Origin: Acidobacteriaceae bacterium | GTDB taxonomy: Bacteria > Acidobacteriota > Terriglobia > Terriglobales > Acidobacteriaceae | Length of the DNA stretch: 33,202 bases | Direction of reading: 5' to 3' | NCBI GenBank assembly: GCA_003168355.1 | Contig: PMSQ01000057.1 | Span: 14,891-48,092 of the forward strand | In this document: positions 24,690 through 30,775 of the stretch, one piece after another | Layout of the letters: each line of letters opens with the position of its first letter | How positions within the stretch are numbered: position 1 is the first letter of the stretch | Program-made: the position numbers and the translations under genes | The notes under the pieces: generated by a model | What the model was told of the DNA's origin: nothing | Database searches by the model: none | The model's input: the letters and a program-made list of their open reading frames with translations, nothing else

Positions 24690-25005
24690 GGAATTCTGAT
24701 GCCAAAATCACCAGCGAAGCACTGAGACACCAAGAAAAATTGTTTCCTGCCGAGCGCTTTTGAACAGCTATACCAATCTGCGAGCTGTAGCATCTCAAAT
24801 GCGCAACCAAGTAGCCCGTCATGGGCCGGAGGACTTGGATTGTCTGGATTGCATCATCCGGGTTCGACTATCGAAGACGAACAGTGTCAGAGGATCGGCG
24901 GAGGGTATAAGGCAGTGAAGTTCAGATTTTTACTGTTTCTCTGAATGGAGCCAACATTCTATCTACGCCGACCCTGGGTTCGAACCCCGGGAAACCTGGA
25001 GGACC
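24690..25005. other. Gene-free region upstream of the hypothetical gene at 25006
   Basis: No gene recognised. The segment CTGGGTTCGAACCCCGG (about 24974-24990) looks like a tRNA T-arm, but no matching acceptor or D/anticodon arms occur upstream. GGAGG at 24998-25002 precedes the next coding frame. Confidence 0.45.
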
Positions 25006-25425
25006 GTGAGCGAAAAGACCGTGAGCGATTCGGCTGAGAAAGCTGCGCCGAAGTTCGACTGGATCACCGGGCGTTCCTCCTGCTCTCTGCCAAACGTGTT
25101 CAAGACACTCCGATTGCAAGTGGAAGAGGACGTTAAGACTCGCAACGCCCTGCGCCCCGATAATTCCCCGTATGAGTTTTCCGTGGCGGAGAGTAACGAC
25201 GGCTTTGCCGTCCTTCTGAAAGCCAAGGATGTTCAAAGATCAGTCGTATTCAGCCTCGCCGAGCACGCAATTTCAGTGCGGGACGGCCTAGGCAGTTCCA
25301 TGTTTGACGTGACGCTCACCTTCGATGACGAAGGCAAGTGCAGGCTGAATGTAAATGCCGAAGAGCGCGACTTCTGGCAGGTCCGCCGCATGGCCCTGGA
25401 AGAACTAATGTTTCGCGGCCTTTAA
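25006..25425 (+). CDS. Hypothetical protein
   Basis: A 139-residue protein, not recognised. It has no signal peptide or membrane segment. The centre alternates short beta strands (SPYEFSVAESNDGFAVLLKA, VVFSLAEHAISVRD, FDVTLTFDDEGKCRLNVN), followed by a C-terminal helix (ERDFWQVRRMALEELMFRGL). This suggests a compact alpha/beta domain. The GTG at 25006 has GGAGG only 3 bases upstream; a second GTG at 25021 is possible because GACCGTGAGCGA is duplicated there. It is convergent with the transporter gene. Confidence 0.6.
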   Translation: MSEKTVSDSAEKAAPKFDWITGRSSCSLPNVFKTLRLQVEEDVKTRNALRPDNSPYEFSVAESNDGFAVLLKAKDVQRSVVFSLAEHAISVRDGLGSSMFDVTLTFDDEGKCRLNVNAEERDFWQVRRMALEELMFRGL

Positions 25426-25439
25426 GCTGCACTGTCATC

Positions 25440-25475
25440 TGCACTGTCATCCTAAGCGAGGCCGAAGGGGGATCC
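25440..25475. repeat. TGTCATCCTGAGCG family repeat
   Basis: TGTCATCCTAAGCGAGGCCGAAGG-type copy. Related copies are at about 8475, 22175, 26469, 27987 and 28053. It lies between convergent genes. Confidence 0.5.
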
Positions 25476-25498
25476 ATGCCCCTGCGATGCATTCCCCT

Positions 25499-26356
25499 CT
25501 ACTGTTCCTTCCCACCCACCACCTGCGCATGCCCAAGCGCCGCCACCAGAGACATTCCCCCGATCACATTGCCCAGCAAGGTCGGCAGAAAGAATTGCGT
25601 CACATACGTTCCCCACGAGATGGATTTTGTAACCACCAGGAAGAACATCGTCGTCGATCCTGCAATGATGTGGTTAAATCCGCTGATTCCCACCAGGTAG
25701 GTCAAGATGATAATAATGCTCACCCGCGCCGACTCCGCGCCCGGAAGCAGCCACACCATCAAAGCGATCAGCCAGCCCGCGAAAACCGCGCGCATCAGCA
25801 CCGTCCCAAAACCCGCCCCTAGGTGCGCCACGCCAATCTCCGTCAAACTTTGTTGCACCTGCGCGTCGAAAATCCCGGCCTTCCCCAGGCAGAAAGCGAA
25901 CAGGAATGTTCCCACCAGGTTCCCGCTCAATACCACGCCCCACAAACGTAGCATCCTCACCAATGTGGAGAAATCCTTCCTCACCAGCAGAGGCAGCACC
26001 ACGGTCAAAGTATTCTCCGTAAAGAGCTGCTGCCGTCCCAGGATCACGATGAGGAATCCCACACAGTATCCCGCGCTCGCAATCAATGGCCGCCACGGCT
26101 GGTCGGGCAGGTGCGCCCTCAGCAGACCTTCCGCAATAAACGAAAAGCCCATCGAAAGTCCCGCCGCCAACGCCGACCACGCCAGCGCCGTGGCCGGCCG
26201 GTGCAGTTCCTCTTCCCCTTCGCGTCGAATAGTCTCGTAAACTACATTCGCCCCAATCGCCAGGCGTTCCTCGACCTGCTTCTGCTCCGTCCGAGTCGAG
26301 ATGGTTCCCGCCCCGGAAGGCACATCAGCCTTTGCCGGCTTCTTGTTCATCTTCAT
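25499..26356 (-). CDS. Formate/nitrite transporter family protein (YfdC-like)
   Basis: About 285 residues. After a hydrophilic N-terminus of some 55 residues, six membrane segments are visible: ALAWSALAAGLSMGFSFIAEG, PLIASAGYCVGFLIVILG, LRLWGVVLSGNLVGTFLFAF, AVFAGWLIALMVWLLPG, ARVSIIIILTYLVGISGFNHIIAGS and FFLPTLLGNVIGGMSLVAAL. The GFNHIIAGS segment holds the central histidine of the FNT fold, and the pattern matches the YfdC branch, whose substrate is unsettled. Family channels pass formate, nitrite or related monovalent anions as pentamers in the inner membrane. The ATG at 26356 is chosen because GGAAAGGGAACG precedes it; an in-frame TTG at 26377 lies before that site. Confidence 0.85.
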   Translation of the reverse strand: MKMNKKPAKADVPSGAGTISTRTEQKQVEERLAIGANVVYETIRREGEEELHRPATALAWSALAAGLSMGFSFIAEGLLRAHLPDQPWRPLIASAGYCVGFLIVILGRQQLFTENTLTVVLPLLVRKDFSTLVRMLRLWGVVLSGNLVGTFLFAFCLGKAGIFDAQVQQSLTEIGVAHLGAGFGTVLMRAVFAGWLIALMVWLLPGAESARVSIIIILTYLVGISGFNHIIAGSTTMFFLVVTKSISWGTYVTQFFLPTLLGNVIGGMSLVAALGHAQVVGGKEQ

Positions 26357-26754
26357 CGTTCCCTTTCCAGAAGCCAAGCAACCAGCGTCTGAAGACTGAC
26401 CTACATCATACCCGCCGCCGACAAAGCCCCCGCAGCCGCGCCACCGGCATTCTGTACTCCCTCCTTGCTGTCATCCTGAGCGAAGCCGGGGTGTACCGTG
26501 CCCATCCTCGCGTGATTGGAATCATCATGTTGCAACGAAAATCGCAAATAATCTTAGAGCTGCAACAAATTGCGGGCAAAATCTTGAGATCAAAGAAGTT
26601 TGATAATTCTGTGCTTAAGAAATCAGGATGGTACTGTGCCCCCGTGGCTATGATCGGCGAGCAGGGCTGTGGGTGGCAAGGTCAGATGTGACGAGCTAAC
26701 GCGACACGTGCGCCGAGCGAAGCCGAAGCGAATGCAAAGGCTTGGCTACGCGGA
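26357..26754. other. Gene-free region between the transporter and mazF
   Basis: Contains a TGTCATCCTGAGCGAAGCC repeat (26469-26490) and a notably AT-richer stretch (26520-26640). That stretch holds a 54-codon frame from ATG 26527 with no recognisable family and no clear ribosome-binding site. It may be a decayed remnant. Confidence 0.4.
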
Positions 26755-27108
26755 TCAGCGAATTCCCAGGAGAACGCCCAGGTAGGCACGCACCTTAGCC
26801 AAGAGCGCAGCATCAGCCTTGGAGTGAAACGCCGCCTTGCACGCCGCCCAATCCATGCTTCTGATGTGGTCCACAAGCACCGCGCCCTCGACTTTATCGA
26901 TGCTCGCGGGCAATGCAAACGGATAGGGCTTGCGCCGGCTGGTGAGCGGACACACGATCGCCAGCCCGCTCGCCCGGTTATAGCTCCGCTCGGTCACCAC
27001 CAACGCGGGACGCCGTTTGGCTTGCTTCCGCCCCATCTGCGGATCGAAATCGAGCCACACGATATCGCCCGCCTGGGGCAAATAGGGTGACGCCTGCCGC
27101 GTCACCAC
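26755..27108 (-). CDS. mazF: MazF/PemK-type endoribonuclease toxin
   Basis: A 117-residue toxin that cleaves mRNA at short motifs. The family pattern is complete: PQAGDIVWLDFDPQMGRKQAKRRPALVV, YNRASGLAIVCPLTSRRKPYPFAL, GAVLVDHIRSMDW. The arginine after GRKQAK-R-RP and the PLTS threonine are the expected active-site positions. Translation begins at GTG inside the last codons of mazE (7-base overlap), so it needs coupling to the antitoxin gene. No key residue is missing. Confidence 0.93.
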   Translation of the reverse strand: MVTRQASPYLPQAGDIVWLDFDPQMGRKQAKRRPALVVTERSYNRASGLAIVCPLTSRRKPYPFALPASIDKVEGAVLVDHIRSMDWAACKAAFHSKADAALLAKVRAYLGVLLGIR

Positions 27109-27350
27109 TCCACGCTCTCTTTTCCACGCTCCGCCCCGATCGGCGTTTCGTCATAGCGATTCTCCGGGGTGATCTGCGCCACCAGCTCTTTCAGCGTAGG
27201 GATTCGCTGCTTCCGGCGCACGCTGATCTCTCCTGCCGCCGCTTCAATAACGATGGGGTCGCCCTCCCGCACCCCCGCCTCTTCCGCCACCGGCTTCGGA
27301 ATTCGCACTGCCAGGCTGTTCCCCCACTTCACAATTTGCGCTGTCGGCAT
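27102..27350 (-). CDS. mazE: AbrB/MazE-type antitoxin
   Basis: An 82-residue antitoxin. The N-terminal AQIVKWGNSLAVRIPKPVAEEAGVREGDPIVIEAAAGEISVRR is the AbrB/MazE swapped-hairpin DNA-binding domain. The C-terminal acidic tail (KELVAQITPENRYDETPIG) is the part that wraps MazF. AAAGAGAT before the ATG serves as ribosome-binding site. The operon likely represses itself through the TATAC-rich segment upstream. Confidence 0.9.
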   Translation of the reverse strand: MPTAQIVKWGNSLAVRIPKPVAEEAGVREGDPIVIEAAAGEISVRRKQRIPTLKELVAQITPENRYDETPIGAERGKESVEW

Positions 27351-27370
27351 GTGGATCTCTTTCGCTGAGT

Positions 27371-27415
27371 ACTACACAGTATATACCGAAGTATATCCCA
27401 TGTATACACCGCCAT
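27371..27415 (-). promoter_or_regulatory. mazEF promoter/operator with TATAC repeats
   Basis: On the minus strand three TATAC-containing units (GTATACA, ATATACT, GTATATACT) follow at roughly 12-base spacing. The last provides a TATACT -10 about 29 bases before the mazE start, and TTGATA upstream is a possible -35. This is an AT-rich island in GC-rich DNA, as expected for a MazE binding site. Confidence 0.45.
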
Positions 27416-27477
27416 ATCAACCCCAGTCTGTCCTCCCCGGAGCAGTCCGAAGCTTGACCCCGGCAACCAGCGCAAAT

Positions 27478-27954
27478 TCACACAGCTGGAAAATTCTCCG
27501 CGCAAGCCTCAATCCGCGCCACCAAGCCCGGCTTCTCTCCGCGCAGCAAATGCCAAGCCTCCTTGTACCCGTAATATTTCGACCTCTCCAGCCTCGGATA
27601 CAGCCCGACGCTCCACATCCCCCGCACTTTTTTCTCCGGAAGGATGAACCATACATCCTCCGGAATCACATAAGCAGCCACAAAATCAAACGAGTTCTTC
27701 TTATACGGCCCTTTGCTGTCTTTCAGCGTGCACGAATATCCTTCCGCCCCTTCCTTAAATGTCGTGGACTTCACCTGCACCCGCACAATCCGCTCACCCT
27801 GATCCACCGTAAAGTCGTACCCCGACGACTCGCCCCAAGGCCGCCCCAAATGCATCCCCAACCGCATCGCCCGCACCGCAAACACCAACTCCACCCACTC
27901 CCCGCGCTTCTTGCAATTCTTGATGTACGTCCCCGAATTTTGTTTTTTCCCCAT
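27478..27954 (-). CDS. PD-(D/E)XK nuclease family protein (intron-associated type)
   Basis: A 158-residue protein. CKKRGEWVELVFAVRAMRLG gives Glu22, SGYDF gives Asp47, and VRVQVKST gives the Gln60-x-Lys62 pair: together the E...D-x12-QxK arrangement of a PD-(D/E)XK nuclease core. The C-terminal half (FDFVAAYVIPEDVWFILP and HLLRGEKPGL) matches the PDDEXK_5 group, described as group-I-intron-associated endonucleases but found widely as stand-alone genes. No intron is visible nearby. AAGGGATC lies just before the ATG. It is upstream of mazEF on the same strand, with the mazE promoter between them. Confidence 0.8.
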   Translation of the reverse strand: MGKKQNSGTYIKNCKKRGEWVELVFAVRAMRLGMHLGRPWGESSGYDFTVDQGERIVRVQVKSTTFKEGAEGYSCTLKDSKGPYKKNSFDFVAAYVIPEDVWFILPEKKVRGMWSVGLYPRLERSKYYGYKEAWHLLRGEKPGLVARIEACAENFPAV

Positions 27955-27986
27955 ATGATCCCTTCACTACGCGTCTAAAACAGGCC

Positions 27987-28098
27987 TGTCATCCTGTGGC
28001 GCGCTTTTTGCGCCGAAGGACCCCTGCACTCCCAGCCTTTCCCCCACAAACTCTTGTCATCCTGAGCGGAGCGAAGGACCTCTGGACTCCCAGCCCCC
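27987..28098. repeat. Two direct copies of the TGTCATCCTG/GAAGGACC unit
   Basis: Each copy reads TGTCATCCTG, a small hairpin region, GCGAAGGACC and then CTGxACTCCCAGCC (27987-28037 and 28053-28098). The downstream non-palindromic 14 bases are also shared, so the whole unit was duplicated. Confidence 0.65.
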
Positions 28099-28152
28099 AC
28101 AGCTGCCGCATCAGGGAATTCTCCCTGAGACCCATTCCCGTATCGCGCCCCA

Positions 28153-28179
28153 ACAAAAAACGCGGCCTCCAAGGCCGCG
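28153..28179 (-). terminator. Rho-independent terminator, minus strand
   Basis: Stem CGCGGCCT / AGGCCGCG with a 3-base loop, followed on the minus strand by TTTTTTGTTG. It would end minus-strand transcription coming from the small gene at 28433-28768. Confidence 0.65.
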
Positions 28180-28432
28180 CAATTCTCGGAACCTACTCCA
28201 CTTTCCCATGCGATTGAAAGGACGTAAAGTCTACGAAAGTGGACAGGCAACGCCCGTGTGGAGCGGACACTCCTGTCCGCTGCCTTTGACGTTGATCTTA
28301 ATTTCCCAAGACCCGCGCGACAGGCCCTCGCAATCCCGTGGAAGAGCGGCGCTTTCAGCGCCGCGTAAAGCAGAAGATCGGGAAGGGCACGAGTTCACTC
28401 GTGCCAATCAGCGTCAGTTAGGGAACGCGGCT
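28180..28432. other. Intergenic region with hairpins and REP-like copy F
   Basis: AGCGGACA-CTCC-TGTCCGCT (about 28260-28281) is another isolated hairpin. Copy F (28338-28448) occupies the rest. No gene is seen on the plus strand. Confidence 0.45.
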
Positions 28433-28448
28433 TCAGCCGCTGAGGTAC
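28338..28448 (+). repeat. REP-like element of the GTGGAAGAGCGGCGC subtype, copy F
   Basis: Head GTGGAAGAGCGGCGC, hairpin GGCGC-TTTCA-GCGCC, a second hairpin GGCACGA-GTTCAC-TCGTGCC, then GCGGCTTCAGCCGC and a TGAGGTACC tail. Its right half returns in inverted orientation at 30037-30104 (copy I), on the other side of the candidate defence module. Its tail contains the stop of the minus-strand gene at 28433. Confidence 0.75.
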
Positions 28449-28768
28449 CCCGCCATGCGGAGGTCGCCGAAAAATCCCGAGCGGGGCGCCACCGTGGAAT
28501 CCCACCCTTCGCAAAGAGCGCGAAGGATGGGGCCACCTGTCCGATTTTGACTTGCGACCAGTTCCGAGCGTGGTGTTTGGCTGGCCGCGTAAATTGGAAG
28601 TGGCCCCGCGCCAAAGCGACGCAGAACATACTCTAAGACGTTCCTCACTTCATCTTCCTTTAGCGGTTTTAGCGCGGAAACGATCGCGAAGATAGCAGTA
28701 ACCTCCCGATCGTCCTTGCCTGGCTCTCTGGGAGTGATCGTCAAGGTTGACGCTTCAGATTCGGTCAT
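28433..28768 (-). CDS. Small protein resembling the N-terminal half of a fused regulator
   Basis: 111 residues from ATG 28768. The N-terminal half (TAIFAIVSALKPLKEDEVRNVLEYVLRRFG) resembles the short helical start found in proteins whose C-terminal half looks like the product encoded at 28805. The C-terminal half (from about residue 60) is unlike it and appears to be translated repeat sequence, ending in LSG-stop inside REP copy F. It may be the broken-off first half of an inverted or rearranged gene, or a short independent partner. A minus-strand terminator lies downstream. No ribosome-binding site is obvious. Confidence 0.5.
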   Translation of the reverse strand: MTESEASTLTITPREPGKDDREVTAIFAIVSALKPLKEDEVRNVLEYVLRRFGAGPLPIYAASQTPRSELVASQNRTGGPILRALCEGWDSTVAPRSGFFGDLRMAGYLSG

Positions 28769-28804
28769 ATTGCCTCACATAACAGTCTCGAATATGCATC
28801 TTCT

Positions 28805-29200
28805 TTGCCCCAGATTGCCGCGCCGATACATTCTGGGTCGGGGGCTGTCAAAGACGTTCGTAGTCTCCGTGAGGAGAAGGCCCCGAAGAGCGCCAACGAG
28901 ATGGCGGCCCTTGTCGCCTACTACGTTTCGGAGTTGGCACCCGCTGCCGAGCGCAAGCCTGAGATCAATAAGACCGATGTCGAGCGATATTTCAAGACCG
29001 CTGGATTTAAGCTAACTGCCAACGCTGGGCAAACGCTCGTCAACGCGAAGAACTCAGGATACCTAGATGCGGGCTCTGACGCTGGGTACTACAAACTTAA
29101 CCCAGTCGGATACAACCTCGTTGTTCACCGGCTAGGCTCAGCGGACGGCGGGAAGCGCTCCATTCGGTCTGCCAGAAAGACGGCGCGTAAGAAACGGTAG
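28805..29200 (+). CDS. Small basic-tailed protein, presumed partner of the nuclease
   Basis: About 131 residues. KAPKSANEMAALVAYYVSELAPAAERKPEINKTDVERYFKTAGFKLTANAGQTLVNAKNSGYLDAGSDAGYYKLNPVGYNLVVHRL has the shape of a winged-helix-like module seen at the C-terminal end of a family of small proteins encoded next to nucleases or phage-defence genes. The last 20 residues are very basic (RSARKTARKKR). A TTG at 28805 is the only early in-frame start, without a ribosome-binding site, so the natural N-terminus may be missing (see 28433). It lies 8 bases before the nuclease gene, so the two are probably co-transcribed. Confidence 0.6.
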   Translation: MPQIAAPIHSGSGAVKDVRSLREEKAPKSANEMAALVAYYVSELAPAAERKPEINKTDVERYFKTAGFKLTANAGQTLVNAKNSGYLDAGSDAGYYKLNPVGYNLVVHRLGSADGGKRSIRSARKTARKKR

Positions 29201-29208
29201 CACCCCCT

Positions 29209-30036
29209 GTGGGCCACATGAGTACATCGCATCCAGCGATCGACGCGTGGACTAGGTGGTGGGAACAACTCAGCCGCCTAAAGGCTCACCTTCGTCGAGT
29301 AAGGGTCACGAACGTGGACTCTTCTCTACGGGAGGAAGCGAAGGCTGCAGTCCAGTTTTATTTCCGCGAGGTCCGCCCTTCGCTTGAACAATTGCCACTT
29401 CAAGCGGACTATGTTCAGTACATCGATCGCATTGTACAGCGGCTTTTGGAACTGAGCTCAAGCACCAACCGCAAGTCGACATATCTGCATACCATTCAAG
29501 AATTATTTGACTTTCGCAGCTACGCGGAGACAGGGATCGAGATCAAAGCCGCTAGCCGAGGGCTTGGAGTAACCCTAACCACCGCAACGGAGGCAGCGAT
29601 ACTGAAGACACTTGGTCAGATACTTCCAGCTTCCGCACTCTCTTACAAACAGGTCCTTCAAGATCTATCTGACAGCGGGCGTACGTCATTCCGTGGAACC
29701 GCAGCCGAGTTGCGAGAGGTGCTTCGGGAACTTCTTGATCATCTAGCGCCGGACGAAGAGGTTCTTAAAACCGTGAAGCTTGAGAAAGACCAAAAGCGGC
29801 CTTCCATGAAGCAGAAAACGATGTTCATTCTTAAGGCGCGAGGGGTCGGCGAAACTGGTCGCAGACCTGCTGAGAACGCAGCTGCCGCGATTGAAGAAAG
29901 CGTTGGGTCGCTTGCCCGCTCAGTGTACGATCAAGGGTCCCTCGTGACACACGTCTCCGGCACACGTCGACAGGTTCTTACGTTCAAAGGGTATGCGGAC
30001 GCGGTACTAGGGGACCTTCTGGAGATCCATAAATAG
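29209..30036 (+). CDS. Predicted pPIWI-associating nuclease (candidate defence gene)
   Basis: A 275-residue protein. The N-terminal 150 residues are mostly helical. The C-terminal part has SYKQVLQDLSDSGRTSFRGTAAELREVLRELLDHLAPDEEV, then PSMKQKTMFILKARGVGE, SVGSLARSVYDQGSLVTHVSGTRRQVLTFKGYADAVLGDLLEI. These match my recollection of the 'predicted pPIWI-associating nuclease' family, originally noted beside prokaryotic Piwi-like genes but also found with small partner genes alone. No Piwi/Argonaute gene is present here. GTG 29209 or ATG 29218 can start it. Codon usage is less C-ending than in neighbouring housekeeping genes, which suggests acquisition by transfer. Confidence 0.6.
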   Translation: MGHMSTSHPAIDAWTRWWEQLSRLKAHLRRVRVTNVDSSLREEAKAAVQFYFREVRPSLEQLPLQADYVQYIDRIVQRLLELSSSTNRKSTYLHTIQELFDFRSYAETGIEIKAASRGLGVTLTTATEAAILKTLGQILPASALSYKQVLQDLSDSGRTSFRGTAAELREVLRELLDHLAPDEEVLKTVKLEKDQKRPSMKQKTMFILKARGVGETGRRPAENAAAAIEESVGSLARSVYDQGSLVTHVSGTRRQVLTFKGYADAVLGDLLEIHK

Positions 30037-30104
30037 CCTCAGAGGCTGAAGCCGCCGGAACGACGGTGCTTCTGGCGGCACGACTGGAAGTCGTGCCCTT
30101 CCCG
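30037..30104 (-). repeat. REP-like copy I, inverted partner of copy F
   Basis: It begins at the base after the nuclease stop codon with CCTCAGAGGCTGAAGCCGC and contains GGCACGA-CTGGAAG-TCGTGCC, then CTTCCCG. This is the reverse complement pattern of the right half of copy F. Confidence 0.7.
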
Positions 30105-30114
30105 ATTCATCGCT

Positions 30115-30148
30115 GCAAAAGCAAAACGGGGCCGCGCAAGCCGCCCCG
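30115..30148 (-). terminator. Terminator-like hairpin, minus orientation
   Basis: CGGGGCCGC-GCAA-GCCGCCCCG stem (one mismatch) followed on the minus strand by TTTTGCTTTTGC. No minus-strand gene lies upstream of it, so it may be a stray member of the terminator family seen at 30714 and 32311. Confidence 0.4.
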
Positions 30149-30170
30149 CCTAAAGTCAAAAAGCACCATT

Positions 30171-30204
30171 TTGACATCAACCCCTACTTTGCTAGACTTC
30201 ACCC
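30171..30204 (+). promoter_or_regulatory. parDE promoter, leaderless geometry
   Basis: Consensus -35 TTGACA (30171-30176), 16-base spacer and -10 TAGACT (30193-30198). A start site 7 bases after the -10 falls on the A of the ATG at 30205, and no Shine-Dalgarno sequence is present. Confidence 0.6.
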
Positions 30205-30429
30205 ATGGAAGTCCATTTCACTCCGGAACAGGAAGCGCAGCTTTCGGAAATCGCCCGCCACACCGGCACCGACGCCGAACGAATAGTAAAAGAAGCGGCC
30301 CTGCGCCTGCTGCAAGAGGACGAGCACTTTCGCGCCTCGGTGCGAAAAGGTCTGGAGCAGGCGAACCGCGGCCAATTCGTAGAGGAGCGGGAAATGGAAG
30401 CACGAATCGACCGCATGCTTGAACCTTAA
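30205..30429 (+). CDS. ParD-like antitoxin
   Basis: A 74-residue protein: EVHFTPEQEAQLSEIARHTGTDAERIVKEAALRLLQEDEHF is a ribbon-helix-helix-like DNA-binding region, followed by an acidic toxin-binding tail. The stop overlaps the toxin start by one base (TAATG). It should bind ParE and repress the promoter at 30171. Confidence 0.85.
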   Translation: MEVHFTPEQEAQLSEIARHTGTDAERIVKEAALRLLQEDEHFRASVRKGLEQANRGQFVEEREMEARIDRMLEP

Positions 30430-30704
30430 TGCGTATCCGCTGGACTTCCGCCGCAGCAGACGATCTACAACACATCTTCGACTACCTCAGAGAAACCAAC
30501 CCCAGTCTGGCGCGTTCCACAATCATTGAGATTCGGGAGGGAATTCGCTCTCTAAAGAATTTTCCGCATCGAGGAAGGCCGGGACGTGAACCGGGTACTC
30601 GCGAATTACTTCACGGCCGGCTGCCTCATATTGTGGCTTATCGAGTAAGAGAAGATGCGGTTGAAGTGCTGCGCATCTGGCATCCTGCGCAAAACCGCTC
30701 GTAG
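30429..30704 (+). CDS. ParE/RelE-superfamily toxin
   Basis: A 91-residue toxin: IRWTSAAADDLQHIFDYLRETNPSLARSTIIEIREGIRSLKNFPHRGRPGREPGTRELLHGRLPHIVAYRVREDAVEVLRIWHPAQ. The N-terminal W-T-x-A-A-DL helix, the central FPHRGRPG and the terminal YRV...VLRIWH are standard for ParE, which poisons DNA gyrase. All motifs are intact. It is coupled to the antitoxin by a one-base overlap. Confidence 0.9.
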   Translation: MRIRWTSAAADDLQHIFDYLRETNPSLARSTIIEIREGIRSLKNFPHRGRPGREPGTRELLHGRLPHIVAYRVREDAVEVLRIWHPAQNRS

Positions 30705-30713
30705 TGAAAAAGC

Positions 30714-30750
30714 AAACGGAGCGGCTAGCGCCGCCCCGTTTATTAATTTT
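30714..30750. terminator. Bidirectional terminator between parE and ahcY
   Basis: AAACGG-A-GCGGC / GCCGC-C-CCGTTT stem with TAGC loop. T-rich flanks on the plus side and an A-run on the other make it work for both convergent genes. Confidence 0.8.
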
Positions 30751-30756
30751 CGAATT

Positions 30757-30775
30757 GCCGAAGCCCGAAGCCCCC
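30757..30775. repeat. Short GCCCGAA heptamer array
   Basis: GCCGAA, GCCCGAA, GCCCCCC between the terminator and the 3' end of ahcY. It is the same heptamer as in mtaB at 23725. Confidence 0.55.

Noticed and set aside
24960-25000. tRNA-like T-arm (GGGTTCGAACCCC)
   Set aside because: No acceptor, D or anticodon arm can be paired upstream, so it is not a tRNA gene.
26527-26691. 54-codon frame in the AT-richer gap before mazF
   Set aside because: No family resemblance, no ribosome-binding site, unusual composition; not enough to call a gene.
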